DNA of 64,000 nucleotides from Escherichia ruysiae (GCF_031323975.1 NZ_JAVIWS010000001.1:3968001-4032000), one strand, 5' to 3'. Shown: positions 1-11,686, counted from the stretch's first letter. The notes: generated by a model from the letters alone, not told the origin. Program-made: numbers and translations.

Positions 1-1119
1 ATTAAGCAGGGAAGCGATTCTCATTTTCCCGATTATCATCTGGCGTCGCCCAGTAATAATGAAATTGATTTACTTAAACTTATCGAAGTTTTGTGGTACG
101 CAAAAACGCGGGTAATAGCGGTGGCTTTAGCCTTTGCCTGTATTGGGTTACTGGTGTCTTTCATTTTGCCGCAAAAATGGACCAGCTCGGCAGTTATCAC
201 GCCCGCAGAGGCTGTCCAGTGGCAAGATCTGGAGAAGGTCTTCACCAAACTCCGCGTGCTGGATCTGGATGCCAATATCGATCGCAACGGTGTGTTTAAC
301 CTGTTTATCAAGAAATTTCAGTCTGTGAGTTTATTGGAAGACTATCTGCGTTCATCACCTTATGTCATGGATCAATTAAAAGAGGCGAAGATTGATGAAC
401 AGGAGCTGCATCGCGCTATTGTTACATTGAGCGAAAAAATGAAAGCGGTTGATGACAACGCCAGTAAGAAAAAAGATGAGCCTGCGTTGTATACCTCCTG
501 GACATTAAGTTTCACCGCACCCACCAGTGAAGAAGCGCAGACAGTATTGGCAGGGTATATCGATTATATCTCTGCTATCGTGGTGAAAGAGTCGATTGAA
601 AATGTGCGTAATAAACTGGAAATCAGAACCCAGTTTGAAAAAGAAAAACTGGCTCAGGATCGTATTAAAACGAAAAACCAGCTTGATGCAAATATTCAGC
701 GCCTCAATTATTCACTGGATATTGCCAATGCGGCAGGAATTAAAAAGCCTGTTTACAGTAATGGTCAGGCCGTTAAAGACGACCCTGATTTTTCTATTTC
801 TCTCGGCGCAGACGGTATTGAACGCAAACTTGAAATTGAAAAAGCGGTCACCGATGTTGCGGAACTGAACGGTGAGTTACGTAATCGTCAATATTTTGTC
901 AATCAGTTAACAAAAGCAAATGTCAACGATGTAAATTTTACGCCGTTTAAATATCAGTTGCGTCCGACTTTGCCGGTGAAAAAAGACGGTCCGGGCAAAG
1001 CAATTATCGTGATCCTTTCCGCGTTGATCGGCGGTATGGTTGCTTGTGGCAGTGTGCTCTTGCATCATGCAATGGCATCCAGAAAACAGGATGCCATGAT
1101 GGAAGATCGGTTAGTTTAA
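1..1119 (+). CDS. fepE: FepE, Wzz-family O-antigen chain-length regulator (5' end outside window)
   Basis: Inner-membrane polysaccharide co-polymerase that sets very long O-antigen chain length; despite its name it is not an iron transporter. The frame is open from base 1 through 372 codons to TAA, and I recall the family protein as 377 residues, so only about five N-terminal residues are missing. It has the Wzz layout: TM1 at visible residues 38-56, a long periplasmic part with charged coiled-coil stretches around 170-270, and TM2 at about 334-354 before a short basic tail. Its stop overlaps the convergent fepC stop by a few bases. It differs from the K-12 protein I remember at many positions near the N-terminus (for example YAKTRVIAVALAF after the start of the first helix), more than its neighbours do. 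Confidence 0.95.
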   Translation: MKQGSDSHFPDYHLASPSNNEIDLLKLIEVLWYAKTRVIAVALAFACIGLLVSFILPQKWTSSAVITPAEAVQWQDLEKVFTKLRVLDLDANIDRNGVFNLFIKKFQSVSLLEDYLRSSPYVMDQLKEAKIDEQELHRAIVTLSEKMKAVDDNASKKKDEPALYTSWTLSFTAPTSEEAQTVLAGYIDYISAIVVKESIENVRNKLEIRTQFEKEKLAQDRIKTKNQLDANIQRLNYSLDIANAAGIKKPVYSNGQAVKDDPDFSISLGADGIERKLEIEKAVTDVAELNGELRNRQYFVNQLTKANVNDVNFTPFKYQLRPTLPVKKDGPGKAIIVILSALIGGMVACGSVLLHHAMASRKQDAMMEDRLV

Positions 1120-1931
1120 ATCACGGCGGTTGACGGTGCCGTTCGTCCGAGCGGCACCACTAACGGTGTTCCTGCTACCGGATCATCAATAATCATGCAG
1201 CGCAAACCGTAAATACGCTCGATCAGTTCAGCAGTGACAATCTCTTTCGGCGCTCCCTGAGCGACAATTTTTCCTTCCCGCAGCGCAATCAAATGGCTGG
1301 CGTAGCGACAGGCCTGATTAAGATCGTGCAGCACCGCCGCCAGCGTATAGCCTTTCTCGCGGTTCAGTTCGCTCAATAATTCCAGTAGATCAATCTGATG
1401 ACTGATATCCAGCCAGGTGGTCGGCTCGTCGAGCAGCATAATTGCCGTTTCCTGTGCCAGCACCATGGCAATCCACGCTCGCTGCCGTTGCCCACCGGAA
1501 AGGGTGTCCACGCTTTGATTCGCCAGATGAGTAATGCCCGTGGCCTGCATCGCTTTCATTACCGCTTCTTCATCTTCTTTGCGCCAGCGGGTAAACAGCG
1601 GTTGATGCGGGTAACGCCCACGCGCCACCAGCTCCTGCACGGTGATATCGCCCGGCGTGGTGGCATTTTGCGCCAGCAAGCCAATCCGGCGTGCGACCTC
1701 TTTACTGGCGTAATGTTGAATGTGCTCGCCATCCAGCCAGACATGCCCGTGAGCAGGCGTCATCAGGCGGCTTAAGGTACGCAGTAACGTGGATTTACCG
1801 CAGCCATTTGGCCCGATAATTGCCGTGAAGTGACCGTCAGGAATTTCTACAGTAAGATTTTCCGCGACGGTATATTTGCCATATCCCAGGGTTAACTGTT
1901 CGCCGCGCAAACGGGCTACTGATTCGGTCAT
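1116..1931 (-). CDS. fepC: FepC, ferric enterobactin ABC transporter ATPase
   Basis: Cytoplasmic ATPase that powers FepDG import of ferric enterobactin. The 271 residues carry Walker A GPNGCGKST at 40-48, the Q-loop Q88, signature LSGGQRQR at 144-151, Walker B IMLLDEP at 164-170 and switch H202. The open frame extends 47 codons upstream, but ATG at 1931 gives the family length and its ATGA overlap with the fepG stop is typical of translational coupling. It is the last gene of fepD-fepG-fepC. Expression should follow the Fur-controlled fepD promoter. The C-terminus reads PSTAVI, slightly different from K-12 as I remember it. Confidence 0.97.
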   Translation of the reverse strand: MTESVARLRGEQLTLGYGKYTVAENLTVEIPDGHFTAIIGPNGCGKSTLLRTLSRLMTPAHGHVWLDGEHIQHYASKEVARRIGLLAQNATTPGDITVQELVARGRYPHQPLFTRWRKEDEEAVMKAMQATGITHLANQSVDTLSGGQRQRAWIAMVLAQETAIMLLDEPTTWLDISHQIDLLELLSELNREKGYTLAAVLHDLNQACRYASHLIALREGKIVAQGAPKEIVTAELIERIYGLRCMIIDDPVAGTPLVVPLGRTAPSTAVI

Positions 1932-2920
1932 TTTTTGCGAGACTCCTGAATTAACAAGACGATAAGGTAAATACCGCCGAGACTGACGGTAACGACGCCA
2001 ACCGGAAGTTGATACGGCATAAACAGTTGCTGAGCGCAGAGATCGGCCACCAGCAGTAACAACGCCCCGCACAGCGCCGCCTGAGTTAGCCCCCAGCGAG
2101 CAGTGCCGCTAATGCGTCGGGCAATGTGCGGTGCAACCAGCGCGATAAAGGAAATTGGCCCCGCCAGGGCAGTGGCAGCTGCGGTAAGTATTACGGCGAC
2201 CAGCATCATTAACAGACGCGAGCGTTCGACGCTGACGCCCAGTGCGCAGGCGGTGTCATCGCCCATCTCCAGCAAGCGCATCCGCCTTACCAGCAAGGCG
2301 GCGGCAATGAGCATCAATATAATAATGGGTGCGGAGGGCGAGGTTTTTGCCCACGTCAGGCCATTGAGCGATCCGGCATTCCACAACCCCGCTGTTAGCG
2401 CCGTTTCTAAAGACGCTTTCAGCAGCAGCCAGGTATTAAAGGCCACCAGCATGGCGCGAACGCCGATGCCGATAATAATCAATCGAAAGGTGTCGATGCC
2501 GTTACGCCAGGCAAGCAGCCAGACCAGTAGAGAAGTGGCAATGCCGCCCGCCATTGCTGCCAGCGCGATAGCTGTCAGATCCTGACCAAACAGTACCATC
2601 GCCACCAGTACGCCGCTCCACGCCCCGGTGTTAAAGCCCATCACATCCGGACTGCCGAGCGGGTTACGCATCAGCGACTGAAAAATCGCGCCGCTGACGC
2701 CCAGCGCCGCGCCAATCAACAGCGCCATCAGCACGCGTGGTAAACGCCATTCGGTGACCACCATCGTCATACTGCGCGGCGCATCGCCCATCAGCGCGGC
2801 GAATACCTGCGAGGTTTCCAGCGTGACGGCACCGCTGCGTAATCCCCAGATACCTGCAACCACACAGGTGGAAATCAGCAGCAAACAGGTGATGAGTAAT
2901 CGGCGAGAGACGTAAATCAT
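1928..2920 (-). CDS. fepG: FepG, ferric enterobactin permease subunit
   Basis: FecCD-family inner-membrane subunit that forms the ferric-enterobactin channel with FepD. The 330 residues are strongly hydrophobic with about nine or ten membrane helices. The conserved cytoplasmic loop that contacts the ATPase is visible as NPLGSPDVMG at 86-95. It overlaps fepD by 4 nt at its start and fepC by 4 nt at its end, so the three genes are probably coupled in translation. Length agrees with K-12. Confidence 0.97.
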   Translation of the reverse strand: MIYVSRRLLITCLLLISTCVVAGIWGLRSGAVTLETSQVFAALMGDAPRSMTMVVTEWRLPRVLMALLIGAALGVSGAIFQSLMRNPLGSPDVMGFNTGAWSGVLVAMVLFGQDLTAIALAAMAGGIATSLLVWLLAWRNGIDTFRLIIIGIGVRAMLVAFNTWLLLKASLETALTAGLWNAGSLNGLTWAKTSPSAPIIILMLIAAALLVRRMRLLEMGDDTACALGVSVERSRLLMMLVAVILTAAATALAGPISFIALVAPHIARRISGTARWGLTQAALCGALLLLVADLCAQQLFMPYQLPVGVVTVSLGGIYLIVLLIQESRKK

Positions 2921-3921
2921 GCGGCACCTCGCATTTTACGTCGGACAAGAAAGATCAACACTGGTGCGCCAATAAAGGCGCTGACCACAGAAACGCGCAG
3001 CTCGCCGGGCACAATCACACGCCCGATGATATCGGCAAACAGCAGCAGGGCAGGGGTAGCAAGTAGCGTGACGGGGAGTGACCAGCGATGATCGGCACCC
3101 ACCAGCCAGCGCGCCATGTGCGGCATCATCAGGCCAATAAAGGCAATTGGGCCAACTACCGCCGTCGCACTTCCGCAAAGCACGGTAATCGCCAGCAGAC
3201 CAATTAACTGTGTGCGCGCCACGCGACTGCCCAGCGCCGTCGCGGTGTCGCTACCGAGGCTTAAACTGTTCAGTGCGCGGCTCAGTAATAGCGCGGTTGC
3301 TCCGGCGATCAGCACCGGGATCAGCACCACTTTTAAGGTATGTAGATTGCGAATATCCAGCGAACCGGCTTGCCAGAAACGCAGTTGATCGTAGACGTCA
3401 GGATTAAGCAGGGCGATGCCGCTGGTCAGCCCTTCCAGCACCGCCGCCAGCGCCACGCCCGCCAGGGTTAAACGCACCGGACTTAACTGCCCGCCGCCCT
3501 GGCTGCCGGTAAAGGCAACAATCAACGAGGCCACCAGCGCCCCGGCGAAGGCCATCGCCAGTTGTTCCTGTGCGGAAGAGTAACCAAACAGCGCCGCACC
3601 CAGCACAATGGCAAAGCTGGCTCCGGCGTTCACGCCAAGCAAGCCGGGGTCGGCAAGTGGATTTCGGGTGAGGGTTTGCATCAACGCCCCGGCAAGGCCA
3701 AGCGCGCCGCCTGCAAGTAAACCGGCAAGGGTGCGCGGCAGTCGCGCGTCGAGCACGATGGTGCAGTCGGCGCTCTGACAGGTGCCGGAGAGGGCCTCCA
3801 GCACTACGGAAGCGGGGAGTGATTTTGCTCCAATGAGCAGGCTTAATGCCGTCGCGATAATCAGTAATAACAGCAATCCGGGCACGGCAATGGCGCGTGT
3901 CACGGCAACAGAACCAGACAT
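2917..3921 (-). CDS. fepD: FepD, ferric enterobactin permease subunit
   Basis: FecCD-family inner-membrane permease subunit, partner of FepG. The 334 residues have an N-terminal hydrophobic helix at about 13-31 and the family loop NPLADPGLLG at 87-96. I chose ATG at 3921 over the in-frame ATG four codons upstream because it gives the K-12 length and N-terminus (MSGSVAVTRA). First gene of fepDGC; a Fur box lies 13 bases upstream of the start, so iron repression is expected. Divergent from entS. Confidence 0.97.
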   Translation of the reverse strand: MSGSVAVTRAIAVPGLLLLLIIATALSLLIGAKSLPASVVLEALSGTCQSADCTIVLDARLPRTLAGLLAGGALGLAGALMQTLTRNPLADPGLLGVNAGASFAIVLGAALFGYSSAQEQLAMAFAGALVASLIVAFTGSQGGGQLSPVRLTLAGVALAAVLEGLTSGIALLNPDVYDQLRFWQAGSLDIRNLHTLKVVLIPVLIAGATALLLSRALNSLSLGSDTATALGSRVARTQLIGLLAITVLCGSATAVVGPIAFIGLMMPHMARWLVGADHRWSLPVTLLATPALLLFADIIGRVIVPGELRVSVVSAFIGAPVLIFLVRRKMRGAA

Positions 3922-3933
3922 ACGAACTTCCAT

Positions 3934-3952
3934 GATAATGAAATTAATTATC
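3934..3952. promoter_or_regulatory. Fur box between fepD and entS
   Basis: GATAATGAAATTAATTATC matches the 19-bp Fur consensus GATAATGATAATCATTATC at 16 of 19 positions by my count. It lies between the divergent fepD and entS starts, where E. coli is known to have a shared iron-repressed control region. More TTATCG-rich sequence follows to about 3960 and may extend the site. Confidence 0.85.
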
Positions 3953-4031
3953 GTTATCGATCTTATTTGGATATGTTAGCATGTGCAGCCTAAGAATAGG
4001 TATTTAAAATATTTGATGGCAAGGCATTGTA

Positions 4032-5282
4032 ATGAATAAACAATCCTGGCTGCTTAACCTCAGCCTGTTGAAAACGCACCCGGCGTTTCGCGCAGTATTC
4101 CTCGCTCGTTTTATCTCAATTGTGTCTCTGGGTTTGCTCGGCGTCGCGGTGCCGGTGCAGATCCAGATGATGACGCATTCTACCTGGCAGGTGGGGCTTT
4201 CGGTGACGCTCACCGGCAGCGCGATGTTTGTTGGCCTGATGGTTGGCGGCGTGCTGGCGGATCGCTATGAGCGCAAAAAAGTGATTTTGCTGGCGCGCGG
4301 CACCTGTGGCATTGGCTTCATTGGACTGTGCCTGAACGCGCTGCTGCCGGAGCCGTCATTGCTGGCAATCTATTTACTTGGTTTATGGGATGGTTTTTTC
4401 GCATCGCTTGGCGTTACGGCGCTACTGGCGGCGACACCTGCACTGGTAGGGCGTGAAAACTTAATGCAGGCCGGGGCGATCACCATGTTGACCGTGCGCC
4501 TGGGTTCGGTGATTTCGCCCATGATTGGCGGTTTATTGCTGGCGACCGGTGGCGTGGCCTGGAACTACGGGCTGGCGGCGGCGGGAACGTTTATTACCCT
4601 GCTGCCGTTGTTAAGCCTTCCGGCGCTGCCACCGCCACCGCAGCCGCGTGAGCATCCGCTGAAATCGCTTCTGGCAGCGATTCGTTTTCTGCTCGCCAGC
4701 CCGCTGGTGGGGGGAATTGCGCTGCTGGGGGGGTTATTGACGATGGCGAGTGCGGTGCGGGTACTGTATCCGGCGCTGGCTGACAACTGGCAGATGTCGG
4801 CGGCACAGATTGGTTTTCTCTATGCGGCGATCCCGCTCGGTGCGGCTATTGGCGCGTTAACCAGCGGGAAGCTGGCACATAGCGCGCGACCAGGGTTATT
4901 GATGCTGCTCTCCACGCTGGGATCGTTCCTCGCCATTGGTCTGTTTGGCCTGATGCCGATGTGGATTTTAGGCGTGGTTTGTCTGGCGCTGTTCGGCTGG
5001 CTGAGCGCGGTTAGTTCGTTGCTGCAATATACAATGCTGCAAACGCAAACCCCGGAAGCGATGTTAGGGCGGATTAACGGTTTGTGGACGGCGCAAAACG
5101 TGACGGGAGATGCCATAGGCGCGGCGCTGCTGGGCGGTTTGGGAGCGATGATGACACCGGTTGCTTCCGCAAGCGCGAGCGGTTTTGGTTTGTTGATTAT
5201 CGGCGTGTTGTTGTTGCTGGTGCTGGTGGAGTTGCGACGTTTTCGCCAGACGCCGCCGCAGGTGACAGCGTCCGACAGTTAG
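4032..5282 (+). CDS. entS: EntS, enterobactin exporter (MFS)
   Basis: Major-facilitator transporter that exports enterobactin across the inner membrane. The 416 residues show about 12 hydrophobic helices and the MFS loop 2-3 motif [12 protein letters not shown] at 72-83; a Pro-rich linker (PPPPQP) sits between the two six-helix halves. It is divergent from fepD and shares its Fur-controlled region. It is monocistronic here and is followed by a GC-rich palindrome before the convergent fepB end. Nearly identical to the K-12 protein I remember. Confidence 0.96.
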   Translation: MNKQSWLLNLSLLKTHPAFRAVFLARFISIVSLGLLGVAVPVQIQMMTHSTWQVGLSVTLTGSAMFVGLMVGGVLADRYERKKVILLARGTCGIGFIGLCLNALLPEPSLLAIYLLGLWDGFFASLGVTALLAATPALVGRENLMQAGAITMLTVRLGSVISPMIGGLLLATGGVAWNYGLAAAGTFITLLPLLSLPALPPPPQPREHPLKSLLAAIRFLLASPLVGGIALLGGLLTMASAVRVLYPALADNWQMSAAQIGFLYAAIPLGAAIGALTSGKLAHSARPGLLMLLSTLGSFLAIGLFGLMPMWILGVVCLALFGWLSAVSSLLQYTMLQTQTPEAMLGRINGLWTAQNVTGDAIGAALLGGLGAMMTPVASASASGFGLLIIGVLLLLVLVELRRFRQTPPQVTASDS

Positions 5283-5297
5283 CTAAAGGTGCATTTT

Positions 5298-5335
5298 CCC
5301 CTCACCCTAACCCTCTCCCCAAAGGGGCGAGGGGA
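5298..5335. repeat. GC-rich palindrome, copy 1 (box C-like)
   Basis: CTCACCCTAACCCTCTCCCC followed by AAAGGGGCGAGGGGA folds into a CCCC..GGGG stem. The same unit recurs at 6395-6433 (inverted), 6459-6497 and 13868-13905. It resembles the dispersed intergenic GC-rich palindromes of E. coli (box C family); the family name is from memory. It lies between the convergent entS and fepB ends. Confidence 0.7.
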
Positions 5336-5362
5336 CTGTTAGTGCTCTAATTGTATGTTTTA

Positions 5363-6328
5363 TCAATCTTTTTTAAACAGTGAATTAAGTCTGTCCAGCA
5401 CTTGCATGGCGCTGTAGTAATCCAGGCGGAACGTCTCGGTTCCCAGCGCATAAACCTGCTTGTTTTGTACTGCGGGCAGGTGCGCGAGCAGCGGATTAGC
5501 ATAAATAGCATCGGCGTCTTTCTGATCACCGGCGAACAGGAATAGTGACTCGCCATTTAACCCTGCCGCCAGATTTTCCCCACCAAGCTGAATGATGTCA
5601 TGGCGTTTGCCCTGGCTTTGGCTGGCGTTTAAGCCTGCGGGCAACTTCGCCAGCGTAAAGCCGAGTTGTTCCAGCATTTGCCCTTGTGCTGATTCCGGCG
5701 TCCAGAGATTGGCACTGTGTGCAGCGGCAGTATAGACAATGGCAGTGACCGGCTGCGGCGGTAATTTGATTTGCTCTTTCGCCGCCGCCAGTTGCTTATC
5801 AAACTGTGCAATCCGCTCTGCCGCTTGTTTCTCATGCCCGGTAATTTCGCCAAGCTGCGTTAACAGCGACTGCCAGCTTTTGTCGTCGTAATTGATGATT
5901 AATGTCGGGGCGATGGTGGAAAGCTGATCGTACAGCGCCAGCGCCGAATCACCGCCGGTTGCGCTAATTAAAATCAGATCCGGCATTTGCGCGGCAACGG
6001 CTTCGGCGCTCGGTTCGCCGATATAGAGCCGTTGCAGTTTGCGTTCTTTCGCCACCTTGCTCCACTGGCGTAAAAAGCCCTGGTCATCCGCTACGCGGTT
6101 ATTCGGCGTGGTCGCGCCGCTGGCAATCACTGGAGCATCGATCGCCAGCAGTGAGCCGGTCAGGGTGACGCTGGTGGAAACAATACGCTGCGGCTGGCTT
6201 TCCAGGGTATGAGTGCCACGGCTGTCAGTAATCTGACGCGGCCAGTCGGCGGCCTGAACGGCGGCTATTCCTGAAAGCAAAATTCCTGTTAATAGAAGGG
6301 CGTTGCGGTAGAGCGGGGCGAGTCTCAC
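5363..6328 (-). CDS. fepB: FepB, periplasmic ferric enterobactin-binding protein
   Basis: Periplasmic binding protein that carries ferric enterobactin from FepA/TonB to FepDGC. The start at 6328 is GTG; the first 26 residues are a signal peptide with a likely cleavage at [10 protein letters not shown]. The rest fits a class III (TroA-like) binding fold of 321 residues, and the C-terminus reads LNSLFKKD, three residues longer than the K-12 form I recall. Divergent from entC, with a Fur-like site just upstream (6540-6558). Confidence 0.96.
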   Translation of the reverse strand: MRLAPLYRNALLLTGILLSGIAAVQAADWPRQITDSRGTHTLESQPQRIVSTSVTLTGSLLAIDAPVIASGATTPNNRVADDQGFLRQWSKVAKERKLQRLYIGEPSAEAVAAQMPDLILISATGGDSALALYDQLSTIAPTLIINYDDKSWQSLLTQLGEITGHEKQAAERIAQFDKQLAAAKEQIKLPPQPVTAIVYTAAAHSANLWTPESAQGQMLEQLGFTLAKLPAGLNASQSQGKRHDIIQLGGENLAAGLNGESLFLFAGDQKDADAIYANPLLAHLPAVQNKQVYALGTETFRLDYYSAMQVLDRLNSLFKKD

Positions 6329-6394
6329 AAATCAGCTTCCTGTTATTAATAAGGTTAAGGGCGTAATGACAAATTCGACAAAGCGCACAATCCG

Positions 6395-6433
6395 TCCCCT
6401 CGCCCCTTTGGGGAGAGGGTTAGGGTGAGGGGA
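6395..6433. repeat. GC-rich palindrome, copy 2 (inverted orientation)
   Basis: Reverse-complement copy of the unit at 5298-5335: CCCCTCGCCCC / TTTGGGGAGAGGG then TTAGGGTGAGGGGA. It sits in the fepB-entC interval upstream of fepB and forms a tandem with copy 3 in the opposite orientation. Confidence 0.7.
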
Positions 6434-6458
6434 ACAGCCAGCACTGGTGCGAACACTG

Positions 6459-6497
6459 ACCCTCACCCCAGCCCTCTCCCTGGAAGGGAGAGGGGGC
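6459..6497. repeat. GC-rich palindrome, copy 3
   Basis: ACCCTCACCCCAGCCCTCTC followed by CCTGGAAGGGAGAGGGGG. Same family as copies 1, 2 and 4 but diverged in the loop. Head-to-head with copy 2 across about 25 bp. Confidence 0.65.
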
Positions 6498-6539
6498 AGA
6501 ACGGCGCAGGACATCACATTGCGCTTATGCGAATTCATC

Positions 6540-6558
6540 AATAATGCTTCTCATTTTC
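6540..6558. promoter_or_regulatory. Fur-like box upstream of fepB
   Basis: Read on the minus strand the site is GAAAATGAGAAGCATTATT, 15 of 19 matches to the Fur consensus by my count. It lies about 210 bases upstream of the fepB start, in the fepB-entC control region known to be iron-regulated in E. coli. Confidence 0.65.
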
Positions 6559-6612
6559 ATTGTAACCACAACCAGATGCAACCCTGAGTTGCAGATTGCG
6601 TTGCCTCAAGAG

Positions 6613-6641
6613 TTGACATAGTGCGCGTTTGCTTTTAGGTT
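6613..6641 (+). promoter_or_regulatory. Candidate entC promoter
   Basis: TTGACA at 6613-6618, a 17-base spacer and TAGGTT at 6636-6641 make a plausible sigma-70 promoter just upstream of the Fur box at 6655-6673, so bound Fur would block the transcription start region. The fepB-entC interval (6329-6702) otherwise holds only the two palindromes and the two Fur sites. Confidence 0.5.
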
Positions 6642-6654
6642 AGCGACCGAAAAT

Positions 6655-6673
6655 ATAAATGATAATCATTATT
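6655..6673. promoter_or_regulatory. Fur box upstream of entC
   Basis: The centre TGATAATCATTAT is a perfect match to the Fur core; the full 19-bp window scores 15 of 19 against the consensus by my count. It lies 30-48 bases upstream of the entC start and should confer iron repression on entCEBAH. Confidence 0.85.
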
Positions 6674-6702
6674 AAAGCCTTTATCATTTTATGGAGGATG
6701 AT

Positions 6703-7878
6703 ATGGATACGTCACTGGCTGAGGAAGTACAGCAGACCATGGCAACACTTGCGCCCAATCGCTTTTTCTTTATGTCGCCGTACCGCAGTTTTACGACGTC
6801 AGGATGTTTCGCCCGCTTCGATGAACCTGCTGTGAACGGGGATTCGCCCGACAGTCCCTTCCAGCAAAAACTCGCCGCGCTGTTTGCTGATGCCAAAGCG
6901 CAGGGCATCAAAAATCCGGTGATGGTCGGGGCGATTCCCTTCGATCCACGTCAGCCTTCGTCGCTGTATATTCCCGAATCCTGGCAGCCATTCTCCCGTA
7001 AAGAAAAACAAGCTTCCGCGCGCCGTTTCACCCGCAGCCAGGCGCTGAACGTGGTAGAACGTCAGGCAATTCCGGAGCAAGCTACTTTTGAACAGATGGT
7101 CGCCCGCGCCGCTGCACTCACTGCCACGCCGCAGGTCGACAAAGTGGTGTTATCACGGTTGATTGATATCACCACCGACGCCGCCATTGACAGCGGTGTA
7201 CTACTGGAACGGTTGATCGCGCAAAACCCGGTTAGTTACAACTTCCATGTCCCGCTGTCCGATGGTGGAGTTCTGCTCGGTGCCAGCCCGGAACTGCTGC
7301 TGCGCAAAGACGGCGAGCGTTTTAGCTCCATTCCGTTAGCCGGTTCCGCACGCCGTCAGCCGGATGAAGTGCTGGACAGGGAAGCGGGAAATCGACTGCT
7401 GGCGTCGGAAAAAGACCGCCATGAACATGAACTGGTGACTCAGGCGATGAAAGAGGTACTGCGCGAACGCAGTAGTGAGTTACACGTTCCTTCCTCCCCA
7501 CAATTGATCACCACGCCGACGCTGTGGCATCTCGCAACCCCCTTTGAAGGTAAAGCGAATTCGCAAGAAAACGCACTGACTTTGGCCTGTCTGCTGCATC
7601 CGACCCCCGCGCTGAGCGGTTTCCCGCATCAGGCCGCGACCCAGGTTATTGCTGAACTGGAGCCGTTCGACCGCGAACTGTTTGGAGGCATCGTGGGTTG
7701 GTGTGACAGCGAAGGTAACGGCGAATGGGTGGTGACCATCCGCTGCGCGAAGCTGCGGGAAAATCAGGTGCGTCTGTTTGCCGGAGCGGGGATTGTGCCT
7801 GCGTCGTCACCGTTGGGTGAGTGGCGCGAAACCGGCGTCAAACTTTCTACCATGTTGAACGTTTTTGGATTGCATTAA
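6703..7878 (+). CDS. entC: EntC, isochorismate synthase
   Basis: Converts chorismate to isochorismate, the first committed step of enterobactin synthesis. The 391 residues belong to the chorismate-binding family. The residues known as general base and acid, K147 and E197, and the Mg-ligand region around E241 are present. ATG at 6703 was chosen over the in-frame ATG four codons upstream because it follows the ribosome-binding sequence GGAGG at a sensible distance and gives the K-12 length. First gene of entCEBA-entH; iron repression is expected from the Fur box just upstream. Confidence 0.97.
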   Translation: MDTSLAEEVQQTMATLAPNRFFFMSPYRSFTTSGCFARFDEPAVNGDSPDSPFQQKLAALFADAKAQGIKNPVMVGAIPFDPRQPSSLYIPESWQPFSRKEKQASARRFTRSQALNVVERQAIPEQATFEQMVARAAALTATPQVDKVVLSRLIDITTDAAIDSGVLLERLIAQNPVSYNFHVPLSDGGVLLGASPELLLRKDGERFSSIPLAGSARRQPDEVLDREAGNRLLASEKDRHEHELVTQAMKEVLRERSSELHVPSSPQLITTPTLWHLATPFEGKANSQENALTLACLLHPTPALSGFPHQAATQVIAELEPFDRELFGGIVGWCDSEGNGEWVVTIRCAKLRENQVRLFAGAGIVPASSPLGEWRETGVKLSTMLNVFGLH

Positions 7879-7887
7879 GGAGCGAGG

Positions 7888-9498
7888 ATGAGCATTCCAT
7901 TCACCCGCTGGCCGGAAGAGTTTGCCCGTCGCTATCGGGAAAAAGGCTACTGGCAGGATTTGCCGCTGACCGACATTCTGACTCGCCACGCTGCGAGTGA
8001 CAGCATCGCGGTTATCGACGGCGAGCGGCAGTTGAGTTACCGGGAGCTGAATCAGGCGGCGGATAATCTCGCCTGTAGCTTGCGCCGTCAGGGCATTAAA
8101 CCCGGCGAAACCGCGCTGGTACAGTTGGGCAATGTCGCTGAACTGTACATTACCTTTTTTGCCCTGCTGAAACTGGGCGTTGCGCCGGTTCTGGCGCTGT
8201 TCAGCCATCAGCGTAGTGAACTGAACGCCTATGCCAGCCAGATTGAACCCGCCTTGCTGATTGCCGATCGCCAACATGCGCTGTTTAGCGGGGATGATTT
8301 CCTCAATACTTTCGTCACAGAACATTCCTCTATTCGTGTGGTGCAACTGCTGAACGATAGCGGCGAGCACAATTTGCAGGATGCGTTTAACCATCAGGCA
8401 GAGGATTTTACTGCCACGCCGTCACCCGCTGATGAAGTGGCCTATTTCCAGCTTTCTGGCGGCACCACCGGTACGCCGAAACTGATCCCGCGTACCCATA
8501 ACGACTATTACTACAGCGTGCGCCGTAGCGTCGAGATTTGTCAGTTCACGCAGCAGACGCGCTACCTGTGCGCGATTCCGGCGGCGCACAACTATGCCAT
8601 GAGTTCGCCGGGATCGCTGGGCGTATTTCTTGCGGGCGGCACTGTCGTTCTGGCGGCCGATCCTAGCGCCGCGCTCTGCTTTCCATTGATTGCAAAACAT
8701 CAGGTCAACGTTACCGCGCTGGTGCCGCCGGCGGTAAGCCTGTGGTTGCAGGCGTTGGCTGAAGGCGAAAACCGGGCGCAACTTGTCTCGCTGAAACTGT
8801 TACAGGTCGGCGGCGCACGTCTTTCTGCCACGCTGGCGGCGCGTATTCCCGCAGAGATTGGCTGCCAGTTGCAGCAGGTGTTCGGCATGGCGGAAGGGCT
8901 GGTGAACTACACCCGTCTTGATGATAGTGCGGAGAAAATTATCCATACCCAGGGCTACCCAATGTGCCCGGACGATGAAGTATGGGTCGCGGATGCTGAT
9001 GGAAATCCACTGCCGCAAGGGGAAGTCGGACGCCTGATGACGCGCGGGCCGTACACCTTCCGTGGCTATTACAAAAGCCCGCAGCACAATGCCAGCGCCT
9101 TTGATGCCAACGGTTTTTACTGTTCCGGCGATCTGATCTCCATTGATCCAGAGGGTTACATCACCGTGCAGGGGCGCGAGAAAGATCAGATCAACCGTGG
9201 CGGCGAGAAGATTGCTGCCGAAGAGATCGAAAACCTGCTGCTGCGCCATCCGGCGGTGATCTACGCCGCACTGGTTAGCATGGAAGATGAGCTGATGGGC
9301 GAAAAAAGCTGCGCTTATCTGGTGGTGAAAGAACCGCTGCGCGCGGTGCAGGTGCGTCGCTTCCTGCGTGAACAGGGTATTGCCGAATTTAAATTACCGG
9401 ATCGCGTGGAGTGTGTGGATTCACTTCCGCTGACGGCGGTCGGGAAAGTCGATAAAAAACAATTACGTCAGTGGCTGGCGTCACGCGCTTCAGCCTGA
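7888..9498 (+). CDS. entE: EntE, 2,3-dihydroxybenzoate-AMP ligase
   Basis: Activates 2,3-dihydroxybenzoate with ATP and loads it onto the aryl-carrier domain of EntB. The 536 residues form a stand-alone adenylation enzyme; the phosphate-binding A3 motif [10 protein letters not shown] is at 189-198, and the C-terminal A10 segment [11 protein letters not shown] carries the catalytic lysine of the family. It starts 9 bases after the entC stop, preceded by GGAGCG. Confidence 0.97.
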   Translation: MSIPFTRWPEEFARRYREKGYWQDLPLTDILTRHAASDSIAVIDGERQLSYRELNQAADNLACSLRRQGIKPGETALVQLGNVAELYITFFALLKLGVAPVLALFSHQRSELNAYASQIEPALLIADRQHALFSGDDFLNTFVTEHSSIRVVQLLNDSGEHNLQDAFNHQAEDFTATPSPADEVAYFQLSGGTTGTPKLIPRTHNDYYYSVRRSVEICQFTQQTRYLCAIPAAHNYAMSSPGSLGVFLAGGTVVLAADPSAALCFPLIAKHQVNVTALVPPAVSLWLQALAEGENRAQLVSLKLLQVGGARLSATLAARIPAEIGCQLQQVFGMAEGLVNYTRLDDSAEKIIHTQGYPMCPDDEVWVADADGNPLPQGEVGRLMTRGPYTFRGYYKSPQHNASAFDANGFYCSGDLISIDPEGYITVQGREKDQINRGGEKIAAEEIENLLLRHPAVIYAALVSMEDELMGEKSCAYLVVKEPLRAVQVRRFLREQGIAEFKLPDRVECVDSLPLTAVGKVDKKQLRQWLASRASA

Positions 9499-9511
9499 AG
9501 GAGAGAACACG

Positions 9512-10368
9512 ATGGCTATTCCAAAATTACAGGCTTACGCACTGCCGGAGTCTCACGATATTCCGCAAAATAAAGTCGACTGGGCCTTTGAACCGCAACG
9601 CGCCGCGCTGTTAATTCATGATATGCAGGACTATTTTGTCAGCTTCTGGGGCGAGAACTGCCCGATGATGGAGCAGGTGATCGCCAATATTGCTGCGCTG
9701 CGCGACTACTGCAAAAAGCACAATATCCCGGTTTATTACACCGCCCAGCCGAAAGAGCAAAGCGATGAAGATCGGGCGCTGCTGAATGATATGTGGGGGC
9801 CGGGTCTGACCCGTTCGCCGGAACAGCAAAAGGTGGTGGATCGCCTGACGCCAGATGCCGACGACACGGTGCTGGTGAAGTGGCGCTACAGCGCGTTTCA
9901 TCGTTCCCCGCTGGAGCAAATGCTGAAAGAAAGCGGACGTAACCAACTGATTATCACCGGGGTGTACGCGCACATTGGCTGTATGACCACCGCGACCGAC
10001 GCATTTATGCGCGATATTAAACCGTTTATGGTGGCGGATGCGCTGGCTGATTTCAGCCGTGACGAGCATTTGATGTCGCTGAAATATGTGGCCGGACGTT
10101 CTGGTCGGGTGGTGATGACTGAAGAGTTACTGCCAGCACCGATCCCTTCCAGTAAAGCGGCGCTGCGCGAGGTGATCCTGCCGCTGCTGGATGAGTCCGA
10201 TGAACCGTTCGATGACGACAACCTGATCGACTACGGTCTGGATTCGGTGCGCATGATGGCGCTGGCGGCGCGCTGGCGCAAAGTACATGGCGATATCGAT
10301 TTTGTCATGCTGGCGAAAAACCCAACCATTGATGCCTGGTGGAAACTGCTCTCCCGCGAGGTGAAATA

Positions 10369-10369
<1 letters not shown>
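9512..10369 (+). CDS. entB: EntB, isochorismatase and aryl carrier protein
   Basis: Bifunctional. The N-terminal domain (about 1-205) hydrolyses isochorismate to 2,3-dihydro-2,3-dihydroxybenzoate and pyruvate, with D37 in the LLIHDMQDYF segment as the expected catalytic acid. The C-terminal domain (about 212-285) is a carrier with the phosphopantetheine site S245 in DYGLDSVRMM. In enterobactin assembly EntD modifies S245 and EntE loads it for EntF. 285 residues as in K-12. The stop overlaps the entA start by one base (TAATG). Confidence 0.97.
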
Positions 10370-11531
<1,162 letters not shown>

Positions 11532-11653
11532 ACCCGACAGAATTAAATGAGATTGCAGGAAAACTCGGTTAACGGAGTGATCGAGTTAACATTGTTAAGT
11601 TAAATATTGGTTTCAACTCCGATTTACATGGTTACTGTGTTGTTAAATTATCC

Positions 11654-11686
11654 AGAGATGTTATAGAAACAAAATGTAACATCTCT
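11654..11686 (+). promoter_or_regulatory. Stem-loop in cstA leader
   Basis: Perfect 10-bp arms AGAGATGTTA and TAACATCTCT with a 13-base loop end 25 bases before the cstA start. In E. coli K-12 the cstA leader is bound by CsrA, which blocks ribosome entry; GGA triplets follow the hairpin (ATGGACA, ACGGATA) and fit that model. The rest of the 180-bp entH-cstA gap shows no strong CRP box to my eye. Confidence 0.6.
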